A stretch of DNA of 64,000 nt from Lacimicrobium alkaliphilum. GTDB lineage: Bacteria; Pseudomonadota; Gammaproteobacteria; Enterobacterales; Alteromonadaceae. Under the pieces are notes generated by a model. The model saw only the letters and a program-made list of their open reading frames with translations. It did not search any database and was not told the DNA's origin. The stretch covers positions 496,001 through 560,000 of the forward strand of contig NZ_CP013650.1 in NCBI RefSeq assembly GCF_001466725.1, given 5' to 3'. Position numbers and translations under genes: made by a program. This document shows positions 16,578-25,937 of the stretch, one piece after another. Within the stretch, counting starts at the first letter, position 1, and every line of letters begins with the position of its first letter.

Positions 16578-18902
16578 TTGCCAACGCAACACGATGACCC
16601 CTATTACCAGCGCGAAAAAGAAAAATACGACAATCCGGTAGCCAGCCGGGAATATCTCCTTAAGCTCCTGACCGATGAAAACAAGCCCCTTTCCATGCTG
16701 GAAATTTGTGAGTTGGTGGGTGCCGAAGATGAAGAGAGCCGTATTGGTATTCAGCGCCGCTTAAGGGCCATGGAGCGGGAAGGGCAGATTCTGTTTAACC
16801 GTAACAAGAAATACGGCCTGGCAGATAAGATGGACCTGATCCGAGGCAGGGTCATAGGCCACCGTGACGGCTTTGGCTTCCTCAAACGTGAGGATGGTAA
16901 ACCGGACCTGTTTATTCACAATGCGCAGATGCGGACCTTACTGCATGGTGACATCGTGTTGGTTCGTGAGAGCAATCAGAATTACAAAGGTAAAACCGAA
17001 GCCCGTATTGTCAGAGTCGTTGAACCCCGCACGGAACCCGTAGTCGGGCGTTATTTTGTCGAGCATGGTTTCGGTGTGGTCGTGCCTGATGACAGCCGTA
17101 TCTGCCAGGATATTGTTATCCCTCCTGAGCAAACCGAAGGTGCCCGTCAGGGACATGTAGTGGTGGTCGAGATTGTGCAGCGCCCGAACAAAAGGGTAAA
17201 TGCCACCGGTAAGATCATCGAAGTACTGGGCGAACATATGGCGCCGGGCATGGAAATCGAAATGGCCATGCGCACCTATGATATTCCCCATGACTGGCCT
17301 AAAGCTGTTACTGAACAAATTAAGGGGTTAACCGAACAGGTACCGGAGCAGGCCAAGCAGGGGCGGGTGGATTTGCGTCAGTTACCTCTGGTGACTATAG
17401 ATGGTGAAGATGCCCGTGACTTCGACGATGCCGTGTATTGTGAGCCACTGGATGAAGGTGGCTGGACACTTTGGGTCGCCATTGCCGATGTCAGTTATTA
17501 TGTAAGGCCTGGTTCTGCGCTGGATAAGGAAGCCATTGAGCGGGGTAACTCGGTGTACTTCCCAGAACAGGTGGTGCCCATGCTGCCTGAAGTGCTGTCT
17601 AACGGGCTGTGTTCACTCAATCCCGAAGTGGATCGGCTGTGTATGGTATGCGAGATGCGCATCGACAAAACCGGCCACCTGAAGAGTTACCAGTTTTATG
17701 AAGCGGTAATGAACTCTCATGCCAGGCTGACCTACAATAAAGTGTGGGATATTCTGCAGGGCGATAAGGAGTTGTATCAGCGCTATGAGCCGCTGGTGCC
17801 CCATCTTCGTAGTTTGCATGATCTGTTCCGGGTACTCAAAAAGGCCAGAGCCAAGCGTGGCGCTATTGAGTTTGAAACCCAGGAAAATAAATTTATCTTC
17901 AATGCACAGCGTAAAATCGATCATGTGGTGGCGGTTGAGCGTAATGACGCTCACAAGATGATTGAAGAGTGCATGATCCTGGCCAATGTCAGTGCCGCCA
18001 TGATCCTGCAAAAATATGAAGCCGAAGCTTTGTACCGTGTGCATGACAAGCCCGATGCCGATCGCCTGATGAGCTTTTTAGGCTATCTGGCCGAAGTGGG
18101 GATTCCCCATGGTATCGGTAACGATCCGGTGCCGGCCGATTTTTCCAACGTTGTTAATAAGGTCGCTGGAAGGCCGGATCAGGAACTGATTCAGACCATG
18201 TTACTGCGCTCCATGAAGCAGGCTATTTATGACCGCGAGAATATCGGCCATTTCGGTCTGGCTCTGGAAGCCTATGCCCACTTTACCTCACCCATACGCC
18301 GCTATCCTGATCTGGTTGTACACCGTGCCATCAAAGGGGTACTGGACAAGCAGAGTAAACGTAAGAGCAGCAGTGGTGGTAAGGCCTATTCCAGCGAGGA
18401 AGTGCAGCAACTGGGTGAACAGTGCTCAATGACCGAGCGTCGCGCCGATGATGCTACCCGTGATGTGGCCGACTGGCTCAAATGTGAGTTTATGCAGGAC
18501 CATGTGGGCGCCAGCTTTGACGGCGTGATTGCCTCAGTCACCAGTTTTGGCTTCTTTGTACGTCTGAGTGAGTTCCATATCGATGGTCTGGTGCATATTA
18601 CTGCGCTGGAAAATGACTACTATCACTTTGATGCGGTTAAGCAGCACCTGATTGGTGAGAACTTTGGCACCGTTTACCGGCTCGGGGATCAGGTGCGGGT
18701 CAAAGTGGCCGGCGTTAATCTGGATGATCGTAAAATCGATTTTGTGCTGGATCAGCCCCAGGGAAAAGGTAAAGGCGGTCGCAAAGTGGCGGTGAAAAAA
18801 GCAAAAGGCAAACGTGCCGCTGCACAAAAGCCTGTATCAGATAAAGCAGCCAAGCCTAAAGGGCAAGGCACAAAGCGTAAGCCGGCCAAAGGCAGGAAGT
18901 AA
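16578..18902 (+). CDS. rnr: Ribonuclease R
   Basis: RNase R is a 3'-5' exoribonuclease that degrades structured RNA and takes part in rRNA and tmRNA quality control. The 774-residue protein has an N-terminal winged-helix region (about 20-90), cold-shock domains (about 90-230), the RNB catalytic domain (about 265-590), an S1 domain (about 640-725) and a lysine-rich tail. Catalytic acids are in DGEDARDFDDAV (D278, D281, D283, D284). The start is TTG at 16578, seven bases after GGAA; the N-terminal match to E. coli RNase R (YQREKEKYDNPVASRE) begins only a few residues later. rlmB follows after three bases, so they form an operon. Confidence 0.96.
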   Translation: MPTQHDDPYYQREKEKYDNPVASREYLLKLLTDENKPLSMLEICELVGAEDEESRIGIQRRLRAMEREGQILFNRNKKYGLADKMDLIRGRVIGHRDGFGFLKREDGKPDLFIHNAQMRTLLHGDIVLVRESNQNYKGKTEARIVRVVEPRTEPVVGRYFVEHGFGVVVPDDSRICQDIVIPPEQTEGARQGHVVVVEIVQRPNKRVNATGKIIEVLGEHMAPGMEIEMAMRTYDIPHDWPKAVTEQIKGLTEQVPEQAKQGRVDLRQLPLVTIDGEDARDFDDAVYCEPLDEGGWTLWVAIADVSYYVRPGSALDKEAIERGNSVYFPEQVVPMLPEVLSNGLCSLNPEVDRLCMVCEMRIDKTGHLKSYQFYEAVMNSHARLTYNKVWDILQGDKELYQRYEPLVPHLRSLHDLFRVLKKARAKRGAIEFETQENKFIFNAQRKIDHVVAVERNDAHKMIEECMILANVSAAMILQKYEAEALYRVHDKPDADRLMSFLGYLAEVGIPHGIGNDPVPADFSNVVNKVAGRPDQELIQTMLLRSMKQAIYDRENIGHFGLALEAYAHFTSPIRRYPDLVVHRAIKGVLDKQSKRKSSSGGKAYSSEEVQQLGEQCSMTERRADDATRDVADWLKCEFMQDHVGASFDGVIASVTSFGFFVRLSEFHIDGLVHITALENDYYHFDAVKQHLIGENFGTVYRLGDQVRVKVAGVNLDDRKIDFVLDQPQGKGKGGRKVAVKKAKGKRAAAQKPVSDKAAKPKGQGTKRKPAKGRK

Positions 18903-18905
18903 CAA

Positions 18906-19655
18906 ATGGCACAAACTCAATGGCTGTATGGCATACATGCCTTAGAAGCGTTGCTTGAACGGGAGCCTGAACGACTGCTCGAGCTGTTTGTGCTTAAGGG
19001 CCGGGACGATCAGCGCCTGATTGATATTGTGAATCAGGCCAGACGCTTTGGTGTGTCGGTACAGTTTTGTCAGCGCCGCACCCTGGATGATAAAGTCGAA
19101 GGCGCTCAGCATCAGGGTGTTGTGGCCAGGGCCAAACCGGCCAGGGTACTGGATGAAAGCGATCTGGATGCCATTGTTGCCGCCAATAACGCCCCTTTCC
19201 TGCTGATTCTGGACGGCGTGACCGATCCTCATAATCTGGGTGCCTGTATTCGCAGCGCTGATGGTGCAGGGGTGCATGCGGTGGTCGTGCCAAAAGATAA
19301 ATCAGCGGGTTTAACGCCCACTGTCAGCAAAGTGGCCTGTGGCGCGGCAGAAGTGGTGCCTTTTATTCAGGTAACCAATCTTGCCAGAACCCTCAAGGAG
19401 TTGCAGCAGGCCGGAGTCTGGGTGGTGGGCACAGCAGGCGAAGCCGAGCAAACTCTGTATCAGGCCAGATTAACCGGCCCGATGGCGCTGGTGATGGGGG
19501 CTGAGGGCAAAGGCATGCGCCGCCTGACCCGCGAGCATTGTGATGAGTTAATTAAACTGCCCATGGCAGGCTCAGTGTCCAGCCTGAATGTATCTGTGGC
19601 AACAGGCATCTGTTTGTTTGAAGTGGTCAGACAGCGGCAGATGACATCTTCCTGA
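18906..19655 (+). CDS. rlmB: 23S rRNA (guanosine-2'-O-)-methyltransferase RlmB
   Basis: RlmB methylates the ribose of G2251 (E. coli numbering) in the peptidyl-transferase region of 23S rRNA. The 249-residue protein has the substrate-binding N-terminal domain ([16 protein letters not shown]) and a SPOUT knotted catalytic domain. Motif 1 is [16 protein letters not shown], and motifs 2 and 3 are [11 protein letters not shown] and [17 protein letters not shown]. The gene starts three bases after rnr, an arrangement also found in E. coli. A pairing of exonuclease and rRNA methylase in one operon fits a shared role in rRNA maturation and quality control. Confidence 0.96.
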   Translation: MAQTQWLYGIHALEALLEREPERLLELFVLKGRDDQRLIDIVNQARRFGVSVQFCQRRTLDDKVEGAQHQGVVARAKPARVLDESDLDAIVAANNAPFLLILDGVTDPHNLGACIRSADGAGVHAVVVPKDKSAGLTPTVSKVACGAAEVVPFIQVTNLARTLKELQQAGVWVVGTAGEAEQTLYQARLTGPMALVMGAEGKGMRRLTREHCDELIKLPMAGSVSSLNVSVATGICLFEVVRQRQMTSS

Positions 19656-19872
19656 TCCTAAGGTTGCCGGTCAGGCAGCCTCCTTTCTTGCCTGCAAAAT
19701 TCTATATATCATCATAACGATTCCAGTGAGACTGTGAATAATCGTCTTCAAACTGTAGCAATATTGAGTCCAACGTAAAGGAATGTAAGCATTGGTAAAG
19801 AATGTAAATCGTTGATAACTCAGCAACTTAGCGGTGATAAATTGTGGTTCTAAACAACATTAAGGAACCGCT

Positions 19873-21237
19873 ATGAATTTTCGTATTTTGTCTTTACCAC
19901 TGTTAGTTTGCTGCGCTCTGCTGCTCCCCGCCTGTGGCGGATCAAGTGGCAGCGACAGTGACAACAGCTACCCTGAGGCCTATGTACAACTCTACAACGG
20001 GTCCCCAAACAGTGCCTCGACCTCGCTGTATATTGATGATGCTGCTTTGGGCAAAGCCAGTTATGGCAACGCAACGGGGCTCTATGCCCGGGATGAAGAA
20101 AAGACGACTCTCAGCCTCAGGCGCACTGACGCCAGCGATAAGGTAGTCGAGATCATGAGTCAGGACATTAATCTCAGTGACGGGCATAAATCTTTGTATC
20201 TGATGCTGGGCGACTACAAAGATCCTGAGCTGATAGAGCATAAATTCGAGCGCGCAGAACTGGACGATCATTTTACCCTGCACGCTATTTCTGCGGTGGC
20301 TGATAAAGAATATGATCTCTACGTTGCCGAAGCCGGGGCGTCCCTGACGGATGCACATTTAATGGGATCGCTGATATTCGGGGAACTCTTCCAGGCAGAG
20401 TACTGGGACGGTGACTCAGACAGCGCAAACTGGAATCTGGACGATTACGTAGTCTATCTCACTGAGCCGGGTAAAACTGAAGTGGTGTATGAAAGCGGCA
20501 CTATGGCTTTCAACTTCGAGACCGAATATGTCATGGTGATCCGATCTTCGACCGGGGCGTCACAAAACAATCTTATCGTCGACTTGATCATTAACACTGC
20601 CCGCGTGCCTTCCTATAAAGATATTCGGGCCGGTGCCCAGTACCGTTTCTATAACAGTCTGGACGCTGGCATTGGCCTGACAGCGACGTTGAAGGGCAAC
20701 GACATAGACCGAAGCGCTGATGTGGCAGCCCGAGAGTTGAGCGCTTTTAGTAGCGTCAAATATGGGGACTATCAGATATCTGCCAGTTCAGAGAATGCCC
20801 AGTGGGCTTTCAATAATCGTCTGTTGACCCTCAACCAGGGAGAGAGCAAAACCGTGGTTCTGTACAGCAATGCACAGGAGCAGCTCAGCTCGCTGGCTTT
20901 TGAAGACAGCGATTTGCCGCAAGTCTATGAACATGAGTTAAATATGGTTAATTTGGTGAAGGACTTCAGCAATATTGATATCTATTTTGTCAGGCAGGAT
21001 GAGACAGTAGAGACCGCAGAGCACAAGCTGTTGAATCTGGGGTTTGCGGAATCTGATGATATCAGCCTGCCCAGCGATTACTATGAAATCATCGCTTTGT
21101 ATGATGATAACAGTGGTAATCAGACACTTCTGTATCGCACTCAGTCTCTGGCAATTGATGAAGAAGTAAATTATGTGGTGTCAGTGGAGCCGGACAGCAG
21201 TTCCGCAAGTGGTTACCGGATCGCTCTGCTGCATTGA
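19873..21237 (+). CDS. DUF4397-type lipoprotein
   Basis: A 454-residue lipoprotein. The signal ends in the lipobox LLPAC with Cys21, and glycine at +2 suggests outer-membrane sorting. The opening of the mature part, AYVQLYNGSPNSASTSLYIDD, resembles DUF4397 domains (beta-rich, immunoglobulin-like), and a similar unit seems to recur near residue 255 (AGAQYRFYNSLDAG) and near 355 (ELNMVNLVKDFSNIDIYFV), suggesting three to four repeats of one fold. The function is unknown; surface or periplasmic adhesion-like roles are guesses. The ATG at 19873 follows AAGGAACC. Immediately downstream starts the 157 bp tandem-repeat region. Confidence 0.82.
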   Translation: MNFRILSLPLLVCCALLLPACGGSSGSDSDNSYPEAYVQLYNGSPNSASTSLYIDDAALGKASYGNATGLYARDEEKTTLSLRRTDASDKVVEIMSQDINLSDGHKSLYLMLGDYKDPELIEHKFERAELDDHFTLHAISAVADKEYDLYVAEAGASLTDAHLMGSLIFGELFQAEYWDGDSDSANWNLDDYVVYLTEPGKTEVVYESGTMAFNFETEYVMVIRSSTGASQNNLIVDLIINTARVPSYKDIRAGAQYRFYNSLDAGIGLTATLKGNDIDRSADVAARELSAFSSVKYGDYQISASSENAQWAFNNRLLTLNQGESKTVVLYSNAQEQLSSLAFEDSDLPQVYEHELNMVNLVKDFSNIDIYFVRQDETVETAEHKLLNLGFAESDDISLPSDYYEIIALYDDNSGNQTLLYRTQSLAIDEEVNYVVSVEPDSSSASGYRIALLH

Positions 21238-21367
21238 AGATATAGAATAAAGAGCGATGGAAAAGGCATTATCAGAGCGCATAACAACTGCTGCAATGAA
21301 CGGCCAGGCATAGAAGATCTGGCCCGGACTCCGGCTGAATACGGGATGCGTCCGAGTGCAGTTCCGG

Positions 21368-21791
21368 GTAAAAAGCGCTCCCGGCGTTTTTTTACTCCGG
21401 ACTATCCCTGTCCTCCGTCCTTCGGGCCGTCGTCGCGGGCTCCGACGTTAACCAGGTATTGCCGGAAGCAATACAGAACAGCTTTAGCTGGCCTGCGCAG
21501 CAGGCGATTTACAGGGATGTAATGAGTAAAAACGCTCCCGGCGCTTTTTTACTCCGGACTATCCCTGTCCTCCGCCCTTTGGGCCGTCGTCGCGGGCTCC
21601 GACGTTAACCAGGTATTGCCGGGAGCAATACAGAACAGCTTTAGCTGGCCTGCGCAGCAGGCGATTTACAGGGATGTAATGAGTAAAAACGCTCCCGGCG
21701 TTTTTTTACTCCGGACTATCCCTGTCCTCCGCCCTTTGGGCCGTCGTCGCGGGCTCCGACGTTAAAAAACGCTCCCGGCGTTTTTTTACAC
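21368..21791. repeat. Three tandem 157-158 bp repeats and a partial fourth copy
   Basis: Copies begin at 21368, 21526 and 21683, each opening with GTAAAAA-CGCTCCCGGCG-TTTTTT. That opening is itself a hairpin (arms AAAAACGC and GCGTTTTT) resembling a terminator. Each copy then has CGGACTATCCCTG, CCTCCG, GGGCCGTCGTCGCGGGCTCC and GACGTTAA; copies 1 and 2 continue with ACCAGGTATTGCCGG, a CAGAACAGCTTTAGCTGG palindrome-rich part and ACAGGGATGTAATGA. Copy 3 is cut after GACGTTAA and joined to another hairpin unit at about 21763-21788. Copies differ by only a few bases, so the array is recent or is homogenised. Confidence 0.92.
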
Positions 21792-21802
21792 ATTCGGGTA
21801 TC

Positions 21803-21840
21803 ACATCCCATTGTTTTCTGTTATAGTTTCGCGCCCTTTT
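21803..21840 (+). promoter_or_regulatory. Candidate spc operon promoter
   Basis: A TATAGT -10 at 21822-21827 is followed by TTCGCGCCC, the same GC-rich block found after the -10 of other promoters in this window. The -35 is weak (ATCACA with 16 bp spacing). Since the S10 operon is not upstream, rplN needs its own promoter and this is the best candidate. Confidence 0.5.
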
Positions 21841-21907
21841 TATGGGGGTATGACTATTAAAGCAGCTAATGGCCTGAAAATGGCCTTAACAACAGCGGAG
21901 CACTAGC

Positions 21908-22276
21908 ATGATCCAAATGCAAACTAACCTGGATGTGGCCGATAATTCCGGCGCTCGCAGGGTTCAGTGTATTAAGGTTCTTGGTGGCTCGCATCGCCGT
22001 TATGCACATATCGGTGACATCATCAAAGTTACCGTCAAGGAAGCAATTCCTCGCGGTAAAGTTAAAAAAGGTGACGTACTGAATGCAGTGGTGGTGCGTA
22101 CTAGAAAAGGCGTTCGTCGTCCTGACGGTTCTCTGATCCGTTTTGATAACAACGCAGCCGTGTTGCTTAACACCAATAAGCAACCCATTGGTACGCGTAT
22201 CTTTGGCCCGGTTACCCGTGAGCTTCGTGGAGATCAATTCATGAAGATCATCTCACTGGCCCCAGAGGTATTATAA
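21908..22276 (+). CDS. rplN: 50S ribosomal protein L14
   Basis: L14 binds 23S rRNA at the subunit interface and contributes to intersubunit bridge B8. The 122-residue protein is full length, starting [22 protein letters not shown] and ending with the conserved [20 protein letters not shown]. It is the first gene of the spc operon, as in E. coli, but the gene normally in front of it, rpsQ, is absent. The ATG at 21908 follows GCGGAGCACTAGC. Twelve bases separate it from rplX. Confidence 0.98.
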   Translation: MIQMQTNLDVADNSGARRVQCIKVLGGSHRRYAHIGDIIKVTVKEAIPRGKVKKGDVLNAVVVRTRKGVRRPDGSLIRFDNNAAVLLNTNKQPIGTRIFGPVTRELRGDQFMKIISLAPEVL

Positions 22277-22288
22277 GGAGTCACGATA

Positions 22289-22603
22289 ATGGCAAGAAAA
22301 ATTCGTCGTGATGATGAAGTTGTCGTATTAGCCGGTAAAGACAAAGGCAAAACAGGCAAAGTCCTGAAAGTACTGACTGAGTCTGACCGACTGATAATAG
22401 AAGGTGTGAATTTGATGAAGAAGCACCAGAAGCCTAACCCACAGTTAGGTGTTACTGGTGGTATCGTAGAGAAAGAAGCATCAATTCATGTATCTAATGT
22501 TGCGATTGTGAACCCGCAAACGGGTAAAGCAGATCGCGTCGGTTTCCGTTTTGAAGATGAGAAGAAAGTACGTTTCTTCAAGTCTAACGGCGAACTGGTT
22601 TAA
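22289..22603 (+). CDS. rplX: 50S ribosomal protein L24
   Basis: L24 is an assembly initiator for the 50S subunit and sits near the exit of the polypeptide tunnel. The 104-residue length equals that of E. coli. The KOW motif is in [21 protein letters not shown], and [14 protein letters not shown] follows. The start ATG at 22289 is preceded by AAGGAGTCACGATA, a strong ribosome site. Second gene of the spc operon, 15 bp before rplE. Confidence 0.98.
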   Translation: MARKIRRDDEVVVLAGKDKGKTGKVLKVLTESDRLIIEGVNLMKKHQKPNPQLGVTGGIVEKEASIHVSNVAIVNPQTGKADRVGFRFEDEKKVRFFKSNGELV

Positions 22604-22618
22604 TAATTGGAGATTACG

Positions 22619-23158
22619 ATGGCGAAACTGCATGATTTCTATAGAGAAACAGTAGTGGCAGAACTTGCGAAGCAGTTCGGCTACAAAAGCGTCATGCAAG
22701 TCCCTCGGATTGAGAAAATCACCCTGAACATGGGTCTGGGTGAAGCGGTAGCGGACAAAAAGGTGTTGGAAAACGCCACTTCTGATATGCAGGCAATTGC
22801 CGGTCAGAAGCCTGTTGTCACCGTTGCACGCAAATCTGTTGCGGGTTTTAAAATCCGTGAAGGATATCCGATTGGCTGTAAAGTAACCCTACGTGGCGAG
22901 CGTATGTGGGAATTTCTTGAGCGTTTGATTTCAATCGCTATCCCGCGTATCCGTGACTTCCGTGGCCTGAATGCTAAGTCATTCGACGGTCATGGTAACT
23001 ATAGCATGGGTGTTCGCGAGCAAATCATCTTCCCTGAGATCGACTTTGATAAAGTCGACAAAGTACGTGGTATGGATATTACTATCACCACCACTGCCGG
23101 GACAGATGAAGAAGGTCGCGCTCTGCTGGCTGCTTTCAACTTCCCATTCAAGAAATAA
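22619..23158 (+). CDS. rplE: 50S ribosomal protein L5
   Basis: L5 binds 5S rRNA and the P-site tRNA elbow in the central protuberance. The start is placed at ATG 22619 ([13 protein letters not shown]), giving 179 residues as in E. coli; an upstream in-frame ATG at 22607 would add four residues and overlap the GGAG ribosome site at 22609-22612. Conserved blocks include [34 protein letters not shown] and [16 protein letters not shown]. In E. coli the operon is repressed by S8 binding near this start; the analogous structure was not confirmed here. Confidence 0.97.
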   Translation: MAKLHDFYRETVVAELAKQFGYKSVMQVPRIEKITLNMGLGEAVADKKVLENATSDMQAIAGQKPVVTVARKSVAGFKIREGYPIGCKVTLRGERMWEFLERLISIAIPRIRDFRGLNAKSFDGHGNYSMGVREQIIFPEIDFDKVDKVRGMDITITTTAGTDEEGRALLAAFNFPFKK

Positions 23159-23169
23159 GGTGTAGGGTT

Positions 23170-23475
23170 ATGGCAAAACAATCAATGAAAGCACGTGAAG
23201 TAAAGCGTGCCAAGCTGGTAGCCAAGTACGCCGAAAAGCGTGCTGAGCTAAAAGCCATTATCAGCAGTGTTAATTCTTCTGATGAAGAACGTTGGGACGC
23301 GGTTCTCAAGCTGCAACAACTACCTCGTGACTCTTCCCGTGCCCGTCAGCATAACCGCTGTCGTATCACTGGTCGTCCACATGGTTTCCTGCGTAAGTTC
23401 GGCCTCAGCCGGATCAAGTTACGTGAAGCGGCCATGCGTGGTGAAGTCCCTGGTCTGAAAAAAGCCAGCTGGTAA
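23170..23475 (+). CDS. rpsN: 30S ribosomal protein S14
   Basis: S14 sits in the head of the 30S subunit near the A site. At 101 residues this is the long, zinc-free type of gammaproteobacteria: the CxxC pairs of the short zinc form are absent, with only a single cysteine in [13 protein letters not shown]. The ATG at 23170 follows AGGTGTAGGGTT. The conserved C-terminus [19 protein letters not shown] is complete. Fourth gene of the spc operon, eleven bases after rplE. Confidence 0.98.
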   Translation: MAKQSMKAREVKRAKLVAKYAEKRAELKAIISSVNSSDEERWDAVLKLQQLPRDSSRARQHNRCRITGRPHGFLRKFGLSRIKLREAAMRGEVPGLKKASW

Positions 23476-23488
23476 GGAGTAGCTTAAG

Positions 23489-23881
23489 ATGAGTATGCAA
23501 GATCCAATCGCGGATATGTTTACCCGCATTCGTAACGGTCAACTGGCGAACAAAGTTTCCGTTGCTATGCCTTCTTCCAAGCTGCGCGTTGCAATTGCAA
23601 AAGTGCTGAAAGAAGAAGGTTACATCACTGACTACCAGGCCTCTGGCGATGTTAAGCCTGTTTTGGAAGTTACGCTTAAGTACTTCGAAGGCAAAAAGGT
23701 GATCGAAACTATCGAGCGAGTCAGCCGCCCCGGTTTGCGCATCTATAAGAAAAAAGATGAGCTGCCGAAAGTTATGGGTGGTCTGGGTGTCGCAATCGTT
23801 TCCACATCCAAGGGCGTGATGACCGACCGTGCTGCGCGTAAAGCCGGCATGGGTGGTGAAGTCATCGGCTATGTAGCGTAA
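23489..23881 (+). CDS. rpsH: 30S ribosomal protein S8
   Basis: S8 is a primary 16S rRNA-binding protein and, in E. coli, the translational repressor of the spc operon. The 130-residue protein matches the E. coli length and begins [18 protein letters not shown]; the C-terminus [23 protein letters not shown] is intact and includes the conserved rRNA-contacting segment STSKGVMTD. The ATG at 23489 follows AAGGAGTAGCTTAAG. No rearrangement is seen in this part of the operon. Confidence 0.98.
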   Translation: MSMQDPIADMFTRIRNGQLANKVSVAMPSSKLRVAIAKVLKEEGYITDYQASGDVKPVLEVTLKYFEGKKVIETIERVSRPGLRIYKKKDELPKVMGGLGVAIVSTSKGVMTDRAARKAGMGGEVIGYVA

Positions 23882-23895
23882 CGGAGGAGTAATCG

Positions 23896-24429
23896 ATGTC
23901 ACGTGTAGCAAAAGCCCCGGTTGATATCCTGTCTGGTGTTGAAGTTAACATCAACGGACAGCAAGTCAGCCTTAAAGGTAAAAACGGAACGTTAAATTTT
24001 GTGTTTAACGACGGCGTTGAAGTAGTAAAAGAAGAGAATCAACTGAAAACTCTTCCCCGCGAAGGCGTAGCCGATGGCTGGGCTCAGGCAGGTACTGCTC
24101 GCTCTGTTCTGAACAGCATGATGCTTGGCGTTACCACAGGTTTCGAGAAAAAACTGGAGCTTAATGGTGTGGGTTACCGTGCTCAGGCACAGGGTAACAA
24201 ACTCAATTTGACTCTGGGTTTCTCTCATCCTGTTTCCTACGAGATGCCTCAGGGTATCAGCGTAGAAACTCCTAGTCAGACTGAAGTTGTCGTCAAAGGC
24301 GCCGACAAGCAGCTGGTGGGTCAGGTCGCAGCTAACATTCGTGGATACCGTCCACCAGAGCCATACAAAGGCAAAGGTGTCCGTTATGCCGATGAAGTTG
24401 TACGTCGTAAAGAAGCTAAGAAAAAGTAG
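23896..24429 (+). CDS. rplF: 50S ribosomal protein L6
   Basis: L6 lies near the sarcin-ricin loop and supports factor binding. The 177-residue protein has two similar alpha/beta domains; the second includes [22 protein letters not shown] and [22 protein letters not shown], both highly conserved. The start ATG at 23896 follows CGGAGGAGTAATCG, a very strong site. The gene ends twelve bases before the rplR start. Confidence 0.98.
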   Translation: MSRVAKAPVDILSGVEVNINGQQVSLKGKNGTLNFVFNDGVEVVKEENQLKTLPREGVADGWAQAGTARSVLNSMMLGVTTGFEKKLELNGVGYRAQAQGNKLNLTLGFSHPVSYEMPQGISVETPSQTEVVVKGADKQLVGQVAANIRGYRPPEPYKGKGVRYADEVVRRKEAKKK

Positions 24430-24441
24430 GTGGGTGATACG

Positions 24442-24795
24442 ATGGATAAGAAAACATCTCGTTTGCGTCGCGCTACCCGCGCCCGCAAAAAGATTAGTGA
24501 ACTGGCAGTGCATCGCCTGGTAGTTCACCGCACTCCCCGTCATATCTATGCACAACTGATCGCCCCTAGCGGCGCAGAAGTGCTGGCGACGGCATCTACT
24601 GTTGAAGCTGATCTGCGTAAAGACCTGAAATCCACAGGTAATGCAGATGCGGCAACCACAGTAGGCAAAGTGATTGCTGAGCGTGCGATTGAAAAAGGCA
24701 TTAAAGAAGTGGCTTTTGATCGCAGTGGTTTCAAGTATCACGGTCGAGTGAAGGCATTGGCTGATGCTGCTCGCGAAGCAGGTCTTCAGTTCTAG
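24442..24795 (+). CDS. rplR: 50S ribosomal protein L18
   Basis: L18 binds 5S rRNA together with L5. The start is set at ATG 24442 ([15 protein letters not shown]), giving 117 residues as in E. coli; an in-frame GTG at 24430 would overlap the ribosome site and add four unrelated residues. The conserved [17 protein letters not shown] and [17 protein letters not shown] blocks are present. Ninth base after its stop begins rpsE. Confidence 0.97.
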   Translation: MDKKTSRLRRATRARKKISELAVHRLVVHRTPRHIYAQLIAPSGAEVLATASTVEADLRKDLKSTGNADAATTVGKVIAERAIEKGIKEVAFDRSGFKYHGRVKALADAAREAGLQF

Positions 24796-24804
24796 GAGTT
24801 AATT

Positions 24805-25305
24805 ATGGCTAAAGTAGAAGTTCAAAACGGTGAACTGTTAGAAAAGCTGATTGCCGTAAACCGTGTATCCAAAGTGGTTAAAGGTGGTCGTATCTTTAGC
24901 TTCACTGCATTGACTGTAGTGGGTGACGGTAACGGTCGCGTCGGTTTTGGTTACGGTAAAGCGCGCGAAGTACCCGCTGCCATTCAAAAGGCAATGGAAA
25001 AAGCACGTCGTAACCTGGTTACCGTGGATCTGAACGGGACAACCCTTCAGCATCCGATCAAGGGGCGTCATTCCGGCTCTAAGGTATACATGCAGCCTGC
25101 ATCTGAAGGTACTGGTATTATTGCCGGTGGTGCGATGCGTGCAGTCCTTGAAGTTGCTGGTGTACAAGACGTACTTTCAAAATGCTACGGATCTACCAAT
25201 CCTATTAACGTAGTGCGTGCAACGATTAATGCCCTGGTTGAGATGAAATCTCCGGAGCAGGTTGCTGCCAAGCGTGGGTTGGCCGTAGAACAGATTTTGG
25301 GGTAA
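24805..25305 (+). CDS. rpsE: 30S ribosomal protein S5
   Basis: S5 acts in decoding accuracy and is part of the mRNA entry site. The 166-residue protein has the double-stranded RNA-binding-like domain with [21 protein letters not shown] and the C-terminal domain with [17 protein letters not shown] and [15 protein letters not shown]. The spectinomycin loop (GGRIFS) looks wild type. The ATG at 24805 follows AGGAGTTAATT. Confidence 0.98.
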   Translation: MAKVEVQNGELLEKLIAVNRVSKVVKGGRIFSFTALTVVGDGNGRVGFGYGKAREVPAAIQKAMEKARRNLVTVDLNGTTLQHPIKGRHSGSKVYMQPASEGTGIIAGGAMRAVLEVAGVQDVLSKCYGSTNPINVVRATINALVEMKSPEQVAAKRGLAVEQILG

Positions 25306-25311
25306 TGGACA

Positions 25312-25494
25312 ATGGCTAAGACTATCAAAGTTAAACAAACCAAAAGTGCAATCGGCCGTCTGCCAAAGCACAGGGCTACACTGACTGGTTTGGGATTAGG
25401 TCGCATTGGTCGTGTCCGTGAGTTGGAAGACACTCCTGCTGTTCGCGGCATGATCAATAAAGTCAACTATATGGTTGAAATAGTGGAGGAGTAA
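25312..25494 (+). CDS. rpmD: 50S ribosomal protein L30
   Basis: L30 is a small globular protein of the 50S subunit. The 60-residue protein [17 protein letters not shown] to [10 protein letters not shown] contains the conserved [27 protein letters not shown] stretch in family form and is one residue longer than in E. coli. It begins six bases after rpsE and ends three bases before rplO, the tight packing typical of the spc operon. Confidence 0.97.
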   Translation: MAKTIKVKQTKSAIGRLPKHRATLTGLGLGRIGRVRELEDTPAVRGMINKVNYMVEIVEE

Positions 25495-25497
25495 TCC

Positions 25498-25932
25498 ATG
25501 CATTTGAATACACTTGCTCCTGCACCGGGAGCTAAAAAATCTTCCAAGCGGGTAGGCCGTGGTATCGGTTCCGGTCTGGGTAAGACTGGTGGCCGTGGTC
25601 ACAAGGGTCAAACCTCTCGTTCCGGCGGTAAGATTCGTCCGGGCTTCGAGGGTGGTCAGATGCCTATCCAGCGCCGTTTGCCTAAGTTTGGTTTCACGTC
25701 ACGCAAGTCTCTGGTTACTGACCAGGTCACGCTGACTGAAATCGCTAAGGTTGAAGGCGAGGTGGTATCACTGGAAACACTGAAAGCGGCAAATCTGATT
25801 AAAAAAGAAGTGCTGTTTGTAAAAGTAATGAAAAGTGGTGACCTCTCTCGTGCGGTGACTGTAAATGGCTTGAAGGTAACTAAAGGCGCTCGTGAAGCTA
25901 TTGAAGCTGCCGGCGGTAAAGTAGAGGAATAA
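25498..25932 (+). CDS. rplO: 50S ribosomal protein L15
   Basis: L15 is a late-assembly 50S protein with a long basic extension. The 144-residue length matches E. coli. The glycine- and lysine-rich N-terminus with [19 protein letters not shown] and [18 protein letters not shown] is complete, as is the C-terminal domain ending [19 protein letters not shown]. The ATG at 25498 follows GGAGGAGTAATCC inside the end of rpmD. Confidence 0.98.
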   Translation: MHLNTLAPAPGAKKSSKRVGRGIGSGLGKTGGRGHKGQTSRSGGKIRPGFEGGQMPIQRRLPKFGFTSRKSLVTDQVTLTEIAKVEGEVVSLETLKAANLIKKEVLFVKVMKSGDLSRAVTVNGLKVTKGAREAIEAAGGKVEE

Positions 25933-25937
25933 GCTAA

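Larger units (their letters stand above)
21238..21907. other. Gene-free junction upstream of the spc operon
   Basis: About 670 bp without a gene. It holds three tandem 157-158 bp repeats plus a partial fourth (21368-21791) and then a likely promoter and leader for rplN. In related bacteria such as Shewanella the S10 operon ends directly in front of rplN; none of its genes is present here. Confidence 0.8.

Noticed and set aside
21368..21791. Possible CRISPR array
   Set aside because: Units are about 157 bp and contiguous, without short repeats separated by unique spacers, and no cas genes are near.
23992..24741. Open frame of 249 codons on the minus strand opposite rplF and rplR
   Set aside because: Antisense to two intact ribosomal genes, rich in Cys, His and Phe, with no recognisable motif or ribosome site.
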